Notes: generated from the letters alone by a model not told the origin. A stretch of DNA of 64,000 bases from Microplitis mediator (GCF_029852145.1 NC_079979.1:17991901-18055900), one strand, 5' to 3'; numbered from the stretch's first letter, positions 21,397 to 32,089 are shown. Made by a program: numbers and translations.

Positions 21397-21580
21397 CCAC
21401 TGAAATTAGCTGACGTCTAATAATTTTAAGATTTTTTTAAAAACAAATTTAAAAAAAATATTCAAAAAAATTGCACCTGTAGTTTTTTTAATTTTCTACA
21501 TGTGCATATTTTTAGTTTTATTTTTTTTTAGATTGAATTGTAAAAAAAATTAAAAAATTGTTAATTGTCTGCTATTTTCA
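21397..21580. mobile_element. Decayed Mutator-type miniature element
   Basis: It shows the family interior and altered ends (ACTGAAATTAGCTGACGTC, GTCTGCTATTTTCAATG). No clear target duplication. Confidence 0.55.
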
Positions 21581-22499
21581 ATGTTAAACAAAAAATATAT
21601 AATAATAATGTGAGGTTAAAATAAAAAAAAATTTTTAATTTGGACAAAGTCTTCATGGATGAGAAGACATTGTAAGATCTCGTTACTTATATTTATTTAA
21701 ACAATTACTTACTGGAGATTCATCAATTATTTTGTCAACTGTCAGTAATTGAATTAATAATAATCGCATGTTTGTTGACATAATTATTTACTAATTATTG
21801 ATATTAATGCTTGTCATCCAATATTTATCAATATATATCATTATTCTTTTTCATTAAATCATATTTATAATTAAAACAATTATTTTCAAATAAAAAAGTA
21901 AATAAACGAGTCGGTTATGTTTACATTTGCACCATTTTGAATGGAGCTCCCCTCCTTAACACACGCGGGAAAATTTGAAATATAATTTTTTAAATATATT
22001 GAATATATATTTATATATGGAATAAAATTATAAAATCACTTGAAAATATTGATCGCTTGATAATTTTTTTATGTTAAAAAATATAAAAATAAAAAAAAAT
22101 TGTCACTTAAAAATTTTTTAAATTTACTCACTCGTCCCGCCATTTTCATTCTCTGCTGCGAGTACTCGTACGCCACTGACACACAAATTATTAAATTACT
22201 GACACAAACACTCACCAAAAAAATTAAATTATCACAATTAATCAATCACTAAATCACATTCATTACTTGAGAATATTATTTTTTATAAAACTATAACACT
22301 AAATTACTTGTATTTGTGTATTAAAATTCCGACAATCAACATGGCGTAAAGCAACACGAAAGTCAAGCCGACACTGAATTTAATTACTTTTAAAACTCAC
22401 GTTCACTGACACTCATAACTAAATATTTAAAAATACTCCTCACTCAACAAATAATGATTTAAAAGTAACAATAAATTTATAATCGAGTAGCACAATAAT
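21581..22499. other. Gene-free AT-rich stretch
   Basis: Nothing beyond the candidate exon at 22132-22149 and an ATGGCG word near 22341. Confidence 0.35.
22132..22149 (-). CDS. Possible first coding exon of an unidentified minus-strand gene
   Basis: ATG AAA ATG GCG GGA CGA (MKMAGR) is followed by a good donor GTGAGTAAA, and the second ATG has an ideal AAA-ATG-G context. The exon ends on a codon boundary, which does not fit the AG acceptor used by aminopeptidase exon 2. No downstream partner exon was identified. It may be a real small first exon or chance. Confidence 0.22.
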
Positions 22500-22700
22500 T
22501 AAAATCAATTATTTTAACGGGTTCAGACGCGGACGACAATGAGAACCTCTATCAGGCGGGAGACTGACTGACTGCGAGAAGCCTCTTGCGCACGCGTGCC
22601 CAAATTTTAAATATTCTGCGCAGGTCGTTCCAAGCGTCTCTACAACTGCGCAAGCGTCTTGCGTCTAACTTCACACAGCAGCCGAGCAGTAACTTGGGCC
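22500..22700. promoter_or_regulatory. CpG-richer candidate promoter with NRF-1-like words
   Basis: This stretch is clearly richer in G+C than its surroundings and contains TTGCGCACGCGTGCC, CTGCGCAGG and CTGCGCAAGCG, which resemble the NRF-1/Erect-wing site (consensus YGCGCAYGCGCR). It lies between the two possible first exons above. Motif matching by eye only. Confidence 0.35.
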
Positions 22701-23186
22701 CTATATGATTCGTGATTAAATTAATAAATTTACTGTTTTTTCGTTTAAATAAATTAAAATTCTTGTTTTCGAATATTCTCCGCCACTCAACGAACATTTT
22801 GTGATAGTAATTTTAACGGTACGTGAAATATAAATAATAAAAAAATCCATTTAATTAAATCCATTGTCCAGCAACCGGCTTTCGTTGCCGTTGACTCTAT
22901 TAATTTAAAATCCGTAAAAACAACTTTTATAAATTATTGTTTGTGTGCACAAGTGTTTAAAAGTCATCAGTGATCATTTAAGTGAAAGTGTCAATTTTTT
23001 TTACCAAGTAATTAGTGCAAAAATAATTATTTTTTTTTTCACATCTAGTTGTGCCGCCATTTTGAATAAATTTATTCCTAAAATTTTTTTTTTAAAATAC
23101 AAATCGTGTTCAATCAGTGTTTGTGTTTAAAGTTAATATCGGTGTTCAGTTTGTGTTGATAATTTTAATAAGTGTATTGTGTTGTG

Positions 23187-23372
23187 ATGAGTGCAAATGT
23201 AGCAGACATACGACAATTTTTTTATTACATATAAAAAAATAAAATTTAAAAAAATGCATGTACTGAATTTTGAATTTTCTAGGCATGAATTTTTTTATTT
23301 TTATTTTGTAAACATTTCAATTTATTATCTCAAAGTTTTTAAAATTGTCATATGTCCGCTAACTACTGTCAT
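23187..23372. mobile_element. Mutator-type miniature element in a possible 5' UTR, perfect 9-bp target duplication
   Basis: It runs from ATGAGTGCAAATGTAGCAG to CCGCTAACTACTGTCAT. TGTGTTGTG flanks both sides (23178-23186, 23373-23381). It lies just upstream of the candidate plus-strand first exon. Confidence 0.87.
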
Positions 23373-23418
23373 TGTGTTGTGTATAATTATTCAATTATTT
23401 GAATTCCATTCCCGAATC

Positions 23419-23452
23419 ATGCTCCGATTAATTCATCACAAAGCTGCAAATG
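23419..23452 (+). CDS. Possible first coding exon of an unidentified plus-strand gene
   Basis: ATG at 23419 encodes MLRLIHHKAAN plus one base, followed directly by a strong donor GTAAGTTTTT. The preceding 500 bp looks like an insect 5' UTR (many GTG/CAGT words, initiator-like TTCAGTTTGTG near 23145), and a CpG-richer stretch lies at 22.5-22.7 kb. I found no following exon, so the gene would have to have a very long intron or lie mostly outside the window. Confidence 0.28.
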
Positions 23453-23913
23453 GTAAGTTTTTACTTTTTTTTATTTTAAATAATTATTTATCAATTTTTT
23501 ATACATGATTTACCATTATTCATTTGAATTGTTACCCATGATTATGTTTTTTACGTCTAAAAATTTAAAATAAAATTTTGGCGCCAAAGTAATTCATTTT
23601 CAAATTACAAATAAATTACTATAATATTCAAATAAAATTCCGGGAGACTGATAGTGGGTTTCTAAAATTTAATTTTTTTAAATATCAGTGACCTAAAGTT
23701 GTATCGCACTGGCCCCATTGAATTTTCCAATTTATAAAATTTCAAATTTCCAAAATTAAATAAAATTAAAGGAATTTATTAGGAGACGTCGGATCTTCGA
23801 AAATCTGCTCGATATAAAATTATTTTTGTTACTGCGATCTTTCAGAACTCTAGGTAGGAGGAGTGGGGTAAAATGGGCTGACATTTATATATACAATCAC
23901 GTCGTTTTAGTTT

Positions 23914-24248
23914 CCCGATGAAAAAAGATTTTATACAATTGTATAAAATTATATACGAAAAATGCCCCGATCCAATTGTATACAATTTGTATAGAAATTG
24001 TATACAATTCTATACAACTCTATATAATTATATACAATTCTATATATTTATATAGAATTCTATATAATTGCAATATATAGAATTCTATTTAATTATATAG
24101 AATTGTATACAATTTGTATAGAATTATATACAATTGGATCGGGCCATTTTTTCTATCCAATTATATATAGTCTATATATAATTATATATAGTCTATATAT
24201 AATTGATATATAATTCTATACAATTGTATAAAATCTTTTTTCATCGGG
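23914..24248. mobile_element. Palindromic element CCCGATGAAAAAAGATTTTA...
   Basis: The ends CCCGATGAAAAAAGATTTTA and TAAAATCTTTTTTCATCGGG are exact inverted copies. The interior is built of ATACAATT/AATTGTAT words, with inner marks GATCCAATTG and CAATTGGATC. Confidence 0.72.
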
Positions 24249-25500
24249 TTCATAAATATTTATCTACTCAATAAATCAACAAACTCGTTTATCTCAAATA
24301 ATTTTATTGTCACAATTCCTTAAATCAACAATTTTACTTTCATCCATTAACAATAGTAATAATTACAGACTAAATCGTTGATAAAAATATTTACGTTAAT
24401 TAATTACAGTATTCTTTATGCATAGTCCAGGTGATATATTTATATAAAATTAAATCACTTAAGATTTAATTACAATACCTTAAATAAATTGGTTGTAAAT
24501 TATAGTATCCAAGAGTATGCGTAATATTTTGTACTCAGACCTTAATAATTCAAAACAAAGTCCACACAAACTAACGTCACGTGTCTCATCCACTCATTAA
24601 TTATTACTATTTTCTCCTACACTTTCTTCTTCAGCTCTATCTTTTTCCTACTCTCAAAAACTCTTTGTACCGTAATATATATTACATTATGTACTAACAA
24701 ATTCAACGTTTCGCATTCAAATGAGGCTCGTCTCCACCCCAAAATAATTTAAAACTATAAATTCCATAAGCAAAAAATAATTATATAATTTCATATATTT
24801 TTATTCCTAATTTTCTTTACATTTTTAAATGATTTTATAATTTCAATGGACAAAAATATATTCAAGTCTACATATTATCTCATATTTATATATACATACA
24901 CACATAGAAGAGACTTGGGTAATATAAGACACCATTTTTATGGTAAAAAAAATTTTAATCTGTAAAAAGGCGGGAAAATTGATCAAATTTATGGAAAAAA
25001 AAATTTTTACATTAAAAATAGTGTCTCATTTTGCCCCGGATGTCTACTAAAAATATAATATACCATTTTACCCTCATTACAAACTCAATTCTCGCTAAAC
25101 TTAGGCATTAATATTTACTAACGTATAAATTCGATACGAATCGACAAATTAATTCGCAACGTCATTACGTATTGTCCGGTTATATTTATTAATTAATGAG
25201 CATATACATATACATACTATTCATATAAATCTATTTATAAAATATCACTCTCAATAATTATTGCAATCGTAATTAATTTAAAAAAAATTCATTTAAATTT
25301 ATATATCAATTTTTACAAAGTAAACTCCGTCACGCATCATAACCTACATACGCACTCATTCATTGTATAGCTAACCTAAGTTTACAGCATAAATATATTT
25401 ATTAACTCATTCCTTTCATAAATATATATTTGGCATCTATTAACAACGTCAGTTAAAGTTAACCCTTATTAATACTCTTCTATACAATATATCATTTAAA
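24249..25500. other. Gene-free AT-rich stretch
   Basis: AT-rich, with a weak palindrome of the GGGGCAAAATG kind at 24905-25040. No exon, RNA gene or clear regulatory site. Confidence 0.4.
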
Positions 25501-25517
25501 TATATGACCAACAATCA

Positions 25518-26020
25518 TCAACAAAAGTCAACGAGTATTGTCTTGATATTTTCATCCCAACAAGAGATTAGACTTCGGGTGTCGTCGGTTTTTACTCCCA
25601 CTCGATGTTTTATGAGCTGAATGTTCTCCCACTTTTCTATACGCATGCGCAGTTCATATATGTTCGGTAGTGGGGGAATTTCCGAGGTCCATTCTCTTAC
25701 TGGGACCATAATAGCAATAATCTAAAGCTAAATAATTGGGTCTAAAAAAAGTTAACAATTAATTGTCTATCTAAGTTATCTTACCGTTAATTAACTTATA
25801 AAAAAAAAACATGATAATAAAATGCGTTATTTATACAACTTTCGTTAAGAAATAATAATTCGAATAACTCGATCAATAAGATCGTCAGTCGGTTAAATCA
25901 CCTCAACGACAGCGCAGCATCAACAATAATGACTTTGCAGTAATATCAGGATAGCTTTCGGAAGATCGTAATTAGGAAGTTGAAGGACTTTTTGATGAAA
26001 TTATAACGTGTTAATGCCTA
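25518..26020 (-). other. 3' flank/UTR of the SLC5 gene with a short, less AT-rich open frame
   Basis: The region follows the SLC5 stop. 25518-25709 holds a 63-codon frame (MVPVREWTSEIPPLPN...) in clearly less AT-rich DNA with ACGCATGCGCAG (NRF-1-like). It may be conserved 3' UTR, a small gene or part of an exon; I cannot decide. No canonical AATAAA was found close to the stop. Confidence 0.3.
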
Positions 26021-27209
26021 TCATAGCTTTGTACCCTTACCAACTTCATTGGTTACTTCAAGAGATACTTCTTTGAGGGCATCAAGTTTCCGCATGTAAG
26101 CGACTGTATTCTGTTCGAGTTTTCCATTCATTTCTGGATCACTGGCAACGCCGCTGCTGTTTAGATTTAATTTGAATTTGTTAATTTCGTCGGTGTCGTC
26201 GTCGACGGAAGTCATCGATCCGTGGAATGCCGGATTGCTGGCGTCGGTGTCATGATCACCGAGTCTGCGTGACTCGGCAAATAGTCTTGGTTTACCGGGC
26301 ATAAGTTTTGAAAGTTTAAGAGCGATTGGATGCAACAGATGTTCCTCGTAAGCGTCTTTTTTTTCGTCGGCAGTAAGTAAACTGACAATGGTACCAACAA
26401 TTATCGTAGTCATGCTACCAATTAGTGCGTAGTACATGTATGTAATACTGTAAATCGCATCCAGAGGGCCAGAGGCTTCCGCTTGTGGACTGGGACTCGT
26501 GGAGAATAAATTTGTTGAGTCAAGATTGAGGGAAGGGATCGGAGTGACATCTAGCGGGAAAGTTGACAAGGGTCTGCGTAGATGAGATGCGAATGAGTCG
26601 TTTGTGCAGCCGTCAATTGACAGCGGAAGAGTTTCTGTTTCGTCGACCACCGAAAGATGCCCGAATGTCAGCCATAGGGACATTAGATGGCTGAAGATTA
26701 TTCCGGTCGCGGCGCCTTTCCAGTTGGCACATGGGATCAACATTGCCAGCACAAATACACCCAACAGAGGGCCCGAGGTCGCGGATGTCATCAACATCGA
26801 GGATTCTATTACTCCTGATAACATGGCGACGAGAAAACTGGCGCCGATTATCAGTATTCCGTAAATTACACCAACGAGTTTTATTACTTGAAGTTGCTGG
26901 CGATCTTTGAGGTTACTCAGGGCTGGTATTTGGCTCAAAAAATCTTCAAACGTTACCGTTGCAAGAGAATTTAAATTAGATACGGCTATTGTTAAGGCGC
27001 CGTTGAATAATGTTGCCATTATGAGACCCAGTAATCCGGGAAGGTAGGTCAGTTTATCCTCGACGTAGAACGGCACTATTTCGTCGAATTTAGAGATGAA
27101 TCCCGATTGATAGGGATCACAGTCTGCGTAAGCGGCAAATATTACCATTCCCACGACCCAGGATAGAGAAAAGAGGATTGTTATGATCGGCATATTCGCC
27201 ATCATTGTT
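26021..27209 (-). CDS. SLC5 transporter exon 5 (last coding exon)
   Basis: The acceptor ATTTTCAG lies before 27209; the stop TGA is at 26023-26021. It encodes residues 276-671: the DCDPY loop, helices from PGLLGLI to TIVSLLT, a long extracellular loop (SIDGCTND... rich in Ser/Thr/Pro), and a hydrophilic tail with NPAF and a terminal GTKL. Confidence 0.93.
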
Positions 27210-30169
27210 CTGAAAATAATTCATTCAATTTGTAAATTATTCATCTTTCAATTACTCTTTTTATCAATTCATATTCATTTTTTATAAATAATGTAAATAT
27301 GGCTCCCAAGTACTCTGACTCTCAATTACAAGGATAATAAAAAAATTGCCGGGAAGAATATAAAGATTTAAATGAAAGTAATGTAGACTCACTTATTGAC
27401 TTTGCTTTTACTACTCATACTGCAATAACGTTGTACGAAATTTTGTTGGCAGCCAAAAATCGACAAGCTCATAAATAATTGACCCAGTGTTGCTGAGATT
27501 GTCGTAACCCGTACAGTCGGATCGGTATTAAAGCTGCAATAAATAATAATTATTATCATCGGATATTATCAATCGCGTCCAATTTTCGTGGCACTCATTT
27601 CAATAATGCTAATCCGATTGCGAATATTGTAATGGTTCAGTAATAAATTATAGATATTTAGTGTGTAATGTGCAGTGTGCAATACTAACTCCAAAAAATC
27701 GAGGCGCCCACGTGAACTAGTCACGTTGAAAACTATACCAGGTCCTCCGACGTCGATTACACCTTGCACGATTATAACAATGGACACGCCGATCATTGTC
27801 ACTCCTTGGATAACGTCTGACAGAATAGCTGCTTGCAAGCCGCCCTAGTATTCAAAAATAAAACTTTACTTTTATCATTATCGACCTTAACGTCAATATG
27901 TCTGTCGATTACGGCGTTTCAAAAAAAACAAAAATGATTAATTTCCCGCTAAGAAAATTGAAAATTTTCAAAAATTCGGAAAGTTATTGGTTTCGGTCCG
28001 ATTTACGAAAATCGATTTTTTTTCTCGGAACCAGGCTCAAAAGTTTTGTTTAGGTGCCAAAATAGGCCTCTGAAAATATGAGTCCTTAATATTAATACTA
28101 AGGTTGTCCGCATCGCACTTTTCGATTTCCCATAAGAATAACACAGGAAAAAAATTTCTTTTTCTTCTGATTTTTGAAACTAATGAACCGTAAATTACAT
28201 TGTAATGTCCATCGAATATTTTTGTAGAGAATTGAACGCTCTACAAAAAAGTCTCTTATTGTTTTTTGATAAATCCATCTGTTCGAAAGTTATTGGAGCT
28301 GGAAGTCAAATCTACAGTAAATTTTGAGATCTTTTTACTTTTCCAGCAAAACTATCAGACTTATCGAAAAATGTCATAGGATCTTTTTTGTAGACAATTT
28401 TATTTCCTACAAATTATTTTAAATAAAGTTTATTCAAATTCTGCATTGTTTTCTAGTTATTTTCATTTTAACGTTAAGTTCTCAAAATCGATTAGAAGAC
28501 TATTAATTTTATGAGCTTGACATTAAAATGAAAATAACTAGAAAACAATGCGGAATTCAAATAAACTTTATTGAAAATAATTTGTAGGGAATAAAATTGT
28601 CTACAAAAAAGGTCCAATGACATTTTTTGATAAGTCTGATAGTTTTGCTGGAAAAGTAGAAAGATTTCAAAATTTACTGTAGATTTGACTTTCAGCTCCA
28701 ATAACTTTCGAACAGATGGATTTATCACAAAATGATAAAATACTTTTTTTGTAGAGCGTTCAATTCTCTACAAAATTATCCAATGGATATTACAATGCAA
28801 TTTATGGCTCATTCGTTTCAAAAATCAGAAGAAAAAAAAATTTTTTTTCGAGGCCTATTTTGGCATCTAAACGAAACTTTTGAGCCTGGTTCCGAGCAAA
28901 AAAAAATGTTTTGTTTTTTTTGAAACGCCCTACTATCGATATATCAATTAATTATCAATCTCTGCCAAAAATTTTTTTGAGCTCTTTTACGAAATTATTT
29001 TTAAAATATTTCATATAAAGAAAAATTATTTGTAGAAAAAGTCGGGGCAAAATGGGATGCCATGGAAAAAAAGCACTAGGGTGTGCGAATTTTCGAATTA
29101 TTCGGGTTTCGAATCGAAATAAATTAACAATGAATTTATTTCCTATCGCTTGTACGTCGAGAGAATTCTCTTACTTATTACTATAATAATAATAATAATA
29201 ATAATTATTATTATTATTGAAATTGAGTATGTGTGATAAAATTTCTCTTGCATGAATCGTCCGTGACTTCTGAGAAAATTTCCATCGACGAGATTCTTGT
29301 AAGAAATGACTAAGTTTAAAAACCTTCGTTCAAATTCCCGTCGTAAAATATTTTCATACCCGCGTGTCAAAAAAATCATAAATTTATTTTTGGCAGAGAT
29401 AAGAGTAATATAAACAATACTATATAAATTTTAAAACCACTTACTAATGACGTGAGGATAACAGAAATTGTCGTCATTCCAACGATACTGGCCCAGTAAG
29501 GTAAACCAATGACAGTATTTAACGCGACGCAAGGAGTGAAAATAACAACAGCCAGTGTCAAAAGACTTCTCAGTACATACGAAAAACTAGCAAGACATCT
29601 AACCAATTTTGAATGAAATCTAATCAACAAAATAATAAAATTAATTACATCATCATACAAAAATACATGATAACAATATTCCGAAGGCCGAAGTAATTAA
29701 AAACCAATCCGGTCGCAATGCGACTTACATAAAGTACACTAGAGTTTTTTTCTATTCAAAAATATGACAGCCCTCAGTAAAATAAAACACTTGTAAAAAA
29801 AAATTAATTTTTTTAAAATATTTTTAATTACGTCTCTACGAAGGGGGCAAGTTGATATCACTCTAGAATTTCGACCTAATTTTTAATTTGGGCTACACTT
29901 CTAAGTGGCCAACTTGCCCCATTTTAAAAAAATTTCATGAACACAAATTTTGAAAAAAAACATGTGATTCATTTTACCTCAGGTTTCTCTATTGTGTCGA
30001 CAATAAAATAAATTTAAGATAAAAAATTTAAAGCTGTCATACGCAATAAAAACTGCAAACAACGTAATCAAATATTTGATAAATTGATTTATTGCATAAA
30101 AAAAATTAAAGACCGGATTGGGTAAAAATTATTCCTGCTCTCGAAAATAATAATTACTAAATTATTAAA

Positions 30170-30212
<43 letters not shown>

Positions 30213-30567
30213 TCATGTCTAAGTACTGATAAACAGACGTAATACCAAGACTATAATAAACAGGAACAAAGATAAAACATACAATCGGATATGCCAGTAG
30301 CATACCGTATAGAGTTTCCCACATGGCACTACCATGATAATATAATTCCGATGGATATCCCAGAAATGATCTTACTCCGAGCGTACCACGTGCTATCGAT
30401 AACATCATTGCTCCCATCGAAACACTACCCGTCGCAAATACATAACTTGCTTTAGTTTCCTTTTTTTTAGCACGAAATTTACCCCACAGTGGTACCACAA
30501 ATGATATTAAAATTACCACAATAAACACCAAATAATCAACTACCATCGCTGACGCCTCCATCACCAT
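26021..30567 (-). CDS. SLC5-family sodium-coupled solute transporter (SMCT/SMVT-like), complete, five coding exons
   Basis: Coding exons are 30212-30567, 29445-29619, 27690-27844, 27393-27533 and 26021-27209. All borders are GT/AG and all phases agree, giving 2,016 nt or 671 residues plus TGA. Order and landmarks follow human SMCT-type symporters: GYPSELYYHG after TM1, LGITSVYQYLDMRFHSKLVR, TPCVALNTVIGLPYWAS, GGLQAAILSDVIQG, GRLDFLDFNTDPTVR, QNFVQRYCSMSS, DCDPY, PGLLGLI-ATLFNGALT, NSLATVTFEDF, and late helices GPLLGVFVLAMLIPCAN and YMYYALIGSMTTIIVG. The C-terminal tail has DASNPAF and ends TKL, a possible PDZ ligand like the TRL end of SMCT1. Expected role is sodium-driven uptake of monocarboxylates or vitamins at the plasma membrane; the insect substrate is unknown. 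One Na2-site position looks changed (see findings). The 3' UTR continues left of 26021. Confidence 0.93.
27393..27533 (-). CDS. SLC5 transporter exon 4
   Basis: The acceptor TTATTGCAG lies before 27533 and the donor GTGAGT after 27393. It encodes FNTDPTVRVTTISATLG...IFGCQQNFVQRYCSMSSKSK, the conserved Q-QVQRY segment of SLC5 proteins. Found by reading the minus strand directly. Confidence 0.92.
27690..27844 (-). CDS. SLC5 transporter exon 3
   Basis: The acceptor ATACTAG lies before 27844 and the donor GTTAGT after 27690. It encodes GGLQAAILSDVIQGVTMIG...VDVGG-like segment to GRLDFL, ending in phase 2 (GA), completed to Asp by exon 4. Confidence 0.92.
27910..28932. mobile_element. Fold-back element TA(G/C)GGCGTTTC...GAAACGCCCTA in SLC5 intron 2
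   Basis: A ~1-kb palindrome. Flanks are CTGTCGAT (27902-27909) and CTATCGAT (28933-28940), 7 of 8 identical. Both arms hold GCCTGGTTCCGAG-type, TTGAACGCTCTACAAAAAA and CAGCTCCAATAACTTTCGAA sequence. A fragment of another repeat (27941-28016) sits in the left arm. Relatives are at 40872-41814 and 45931-46474. Confidence 0.75.
27941..28016 (+). mobile_element. AACTTCCCGCTAAG repeat, 5' fragment
   Basis: Only the first ~75 bp of the family are present, inside the fold-back element 27910-28932, replacing part of its left arm. Confidence 0.55.
29077..29125. mobile_element. Half copy of the hAT-type TAGGG(G)TGTGCGAA element
   Basis: TAGGGTGTGCGAATTTTCGAA followed by TTCGAATCGAAA, with no right end. 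In SLC5 intron 2. Confidence 0.5.
29187..29217. repeat. (ATA)n/(ATT)n microsatellite
   Basis: Trinucleotide run turning from ATA to ATT, so it can fold back on itself. In SLC5 intron 2. Confidence 0.85.
29445..29619 (-). CDS. SLC5 transporter exon 2
   Basis: The acceptor TTGATTAG lies before 29619 and the donor GTAAGT at 29444-29439. It encodes FHSKLVRCLASFSYVLRS through IGLPYWASIVGMTTISVI to TSL. The first base completes the Arg codon begun in exon 1. Confidence 0.92.
30170..30209. repeat. (TA)n microsatellite touching a splice donor
   Basis: About 18 TA units beginning at intron position +5/+7 of SLC5 intron 1 (donor GTAAATATATA on the minus strand). Confidence 0.88.
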
Positions 30568-30606
30568 TTTGCTTTTTGTTTATCGCTTTTCCTTCGTATT
30601 TACACT
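30212..30606 (-). CDS. SLC5 transporter coding exon 1 with part of 5' UTR
   Basis: The acceptor TTTCCAG before 30606 shows that an upstream 5' UTR exon exists. ATG at 30567 has AAA before it; a second ATG follows two codons later. It encodes the first helix (VVDYLVFIVVILISFVVPLW) and the conserved region up to VYQYLDM plus AG of an Arg codon. The donor is GAG/GTAAATAT, directly followed by a TA microsatellite. Confidence 0.9.
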
Positions 30607-31011
30607 CTGGAAATTAAATAAATTTGTGTCATTAGTTCTTTCGTTAGCAAAAAATTTATTTAAATAATAACAGTATCGAGCAATCGATTGATAATTAATA
30701 GAAAATTAGGAATTTTACTATCGATCGCTCATATTTATTATTAATAATTTAGGTATTTATGTACCGATAATTCAAATAAAATGCAGAGAAAATAGAACCG
30801 GATTAAAAAAAAAACACGTGGTTTGAATAATAATTAAAACTTAAAGTAATAATTAATGATTATTAATTAGCGCGTGAATGATCTCGAATAGTCAAAGAGA
30901 CGAGGACGTCTGTGTAAACTGGATGACTATGATGTACTGAATAAGTAACGAGTGTTATATTATACTACACTATTAAACTGACATCAAGTGCTGGCTTATC
31001 TTATAACTTAC

Positions 31012-31205
31012 ATTGTTTATTATCGTATGTGTGTTATATATGTGTGTAAGATATACATAATATGCAATAGATGGATAATATGTATTTGTTGTAGTTTGTA
31101 TAGATGCGGTAAGAGAAAATTTAAGTGTGGAGATGAGAGCACTTTGATTCGCTGATTGTTGTTACTCGTCATTGGTTTTGTACCCCTTCCATTTAATACG
31201 CACAT
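31012..31205 (-). promoter_or_regulatory. Possible 5' UTR exon / promoter of the SLC5 gene
   Basis: The coding exon begins with a UTR acceptor, so a non-coding first exon must lie upstream. The nearest strong donor on this strand is CAAT/GTAAGT, with exon end at 31012, preceded by ~190 bp of less AT-rich sequence. This is a guess from the donor alone; no TATA box or initiator is clear. Confidence 0.25.
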
Positions 31206-31209
31206 GCGC

Positions 31210-31627
31210 TACTAATTATTCGCTCGTGATTACTCATACACTCATGTCATGTCGCTTCTTCTTTTTTATATTTTTTTTTATTTCGTTATTTACATTTATC
31301 TTATTTTTTTTAGTTTTTTTTTCCGTGCTCACGAGTGCTCGTTAAGCTGTTTGTGACTCAGCCGATAAATTTTAATTGTTTCATTGATTTAGTTGGTAAA
31401 AAAAAAATTAATTTCTGACATCGTCACTTATAGCTCCCGGGTAAATATTAGTACATCATTTGTTTTTTTTAATTTCGATAATATCTGGTGATAAGATTTT
31501 TTTTTACTTAACTAAATTTTTTGATGATCGTTGAAATTTTAATTTCAAGCTCAGAGGCGTAAAATTATTGTAGTCATAATCAATAAAAATTTGTGTGATA
31601 GTTTTTTAAAATAATTTTTTCTACATA
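31210..31627. other. AT-rich, nothing recognised
   Basis: Poly-T runs only. Could include part of the SLC5 promoter. Confidence 0.3.
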
Positions 31628-31834
31628 CACGGAGAGAAATTTATGGTAAACGTTCCTAGTACGTTTATGAAATATCCCCATACCGTTATAGTAATGATTA
31701 CATGGAATTATGGAATATAGGCCTATACTTTCTGGGAAAAGTTTCCATAAGTATGGGAATAATTCCTATAATTATGGTAACAGTTCCCATATCGCATGTG
31801 AAATAATTATGGTAATGGTTACCATAGTATTATG

Positions 31835-32089
31835 CAGGCGGTGATCACTTCTGCCCCCCACCATGCCCAATTTTGTCAGAGTTGGTCGAGTTTAAATAGT
31901 GAATTTGACAAAACGATTTTTCCCAAAATTGATTCCGCTAATTCGGTAACCTTGTGGATATCAACAATTAGTATAAATCACTATAAAAACTCTAAAAATT
32001 GTAAGACAGCGCTTTTAAGTTGGTATGGAAAAACTGAGTCGGCTGACAGAATTGAGTCCCATACAAAAGCATTGAGAGATCACCGCCTG
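31835..32089. mobile_element. Nested hAT-type miniature element, perfect 8-bp target duplication
   Basis: The ends CAGGCGGTGATC and GATCACCGCCTG are perfect inverted copies; GTATTATG flanks both sides (31827-31834, 32090-32097). The 255-bp interior is less AT-rich than its surroundings and non-coding, apart from an open frame of chance length. Confidence 0.88.

Noticed and set aside
22132..22149. MKMAGR exon considered as aminopeptidase exon 1
   Set aside because: It ends in phase 0; joining to the acceptor at 11886 gives an immediate stop. Only a weaker acceptor further upstream would fit.
22552..22797. 81-codon minus-strand frame in the CpG-richer region
   Set aside because: No splice context or family; more likely promoter/5' UTR sequence.
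26604..26864. 86-codon plus-strand frame
   Set aside because: Antisense shadow of the SLC5 last exon.
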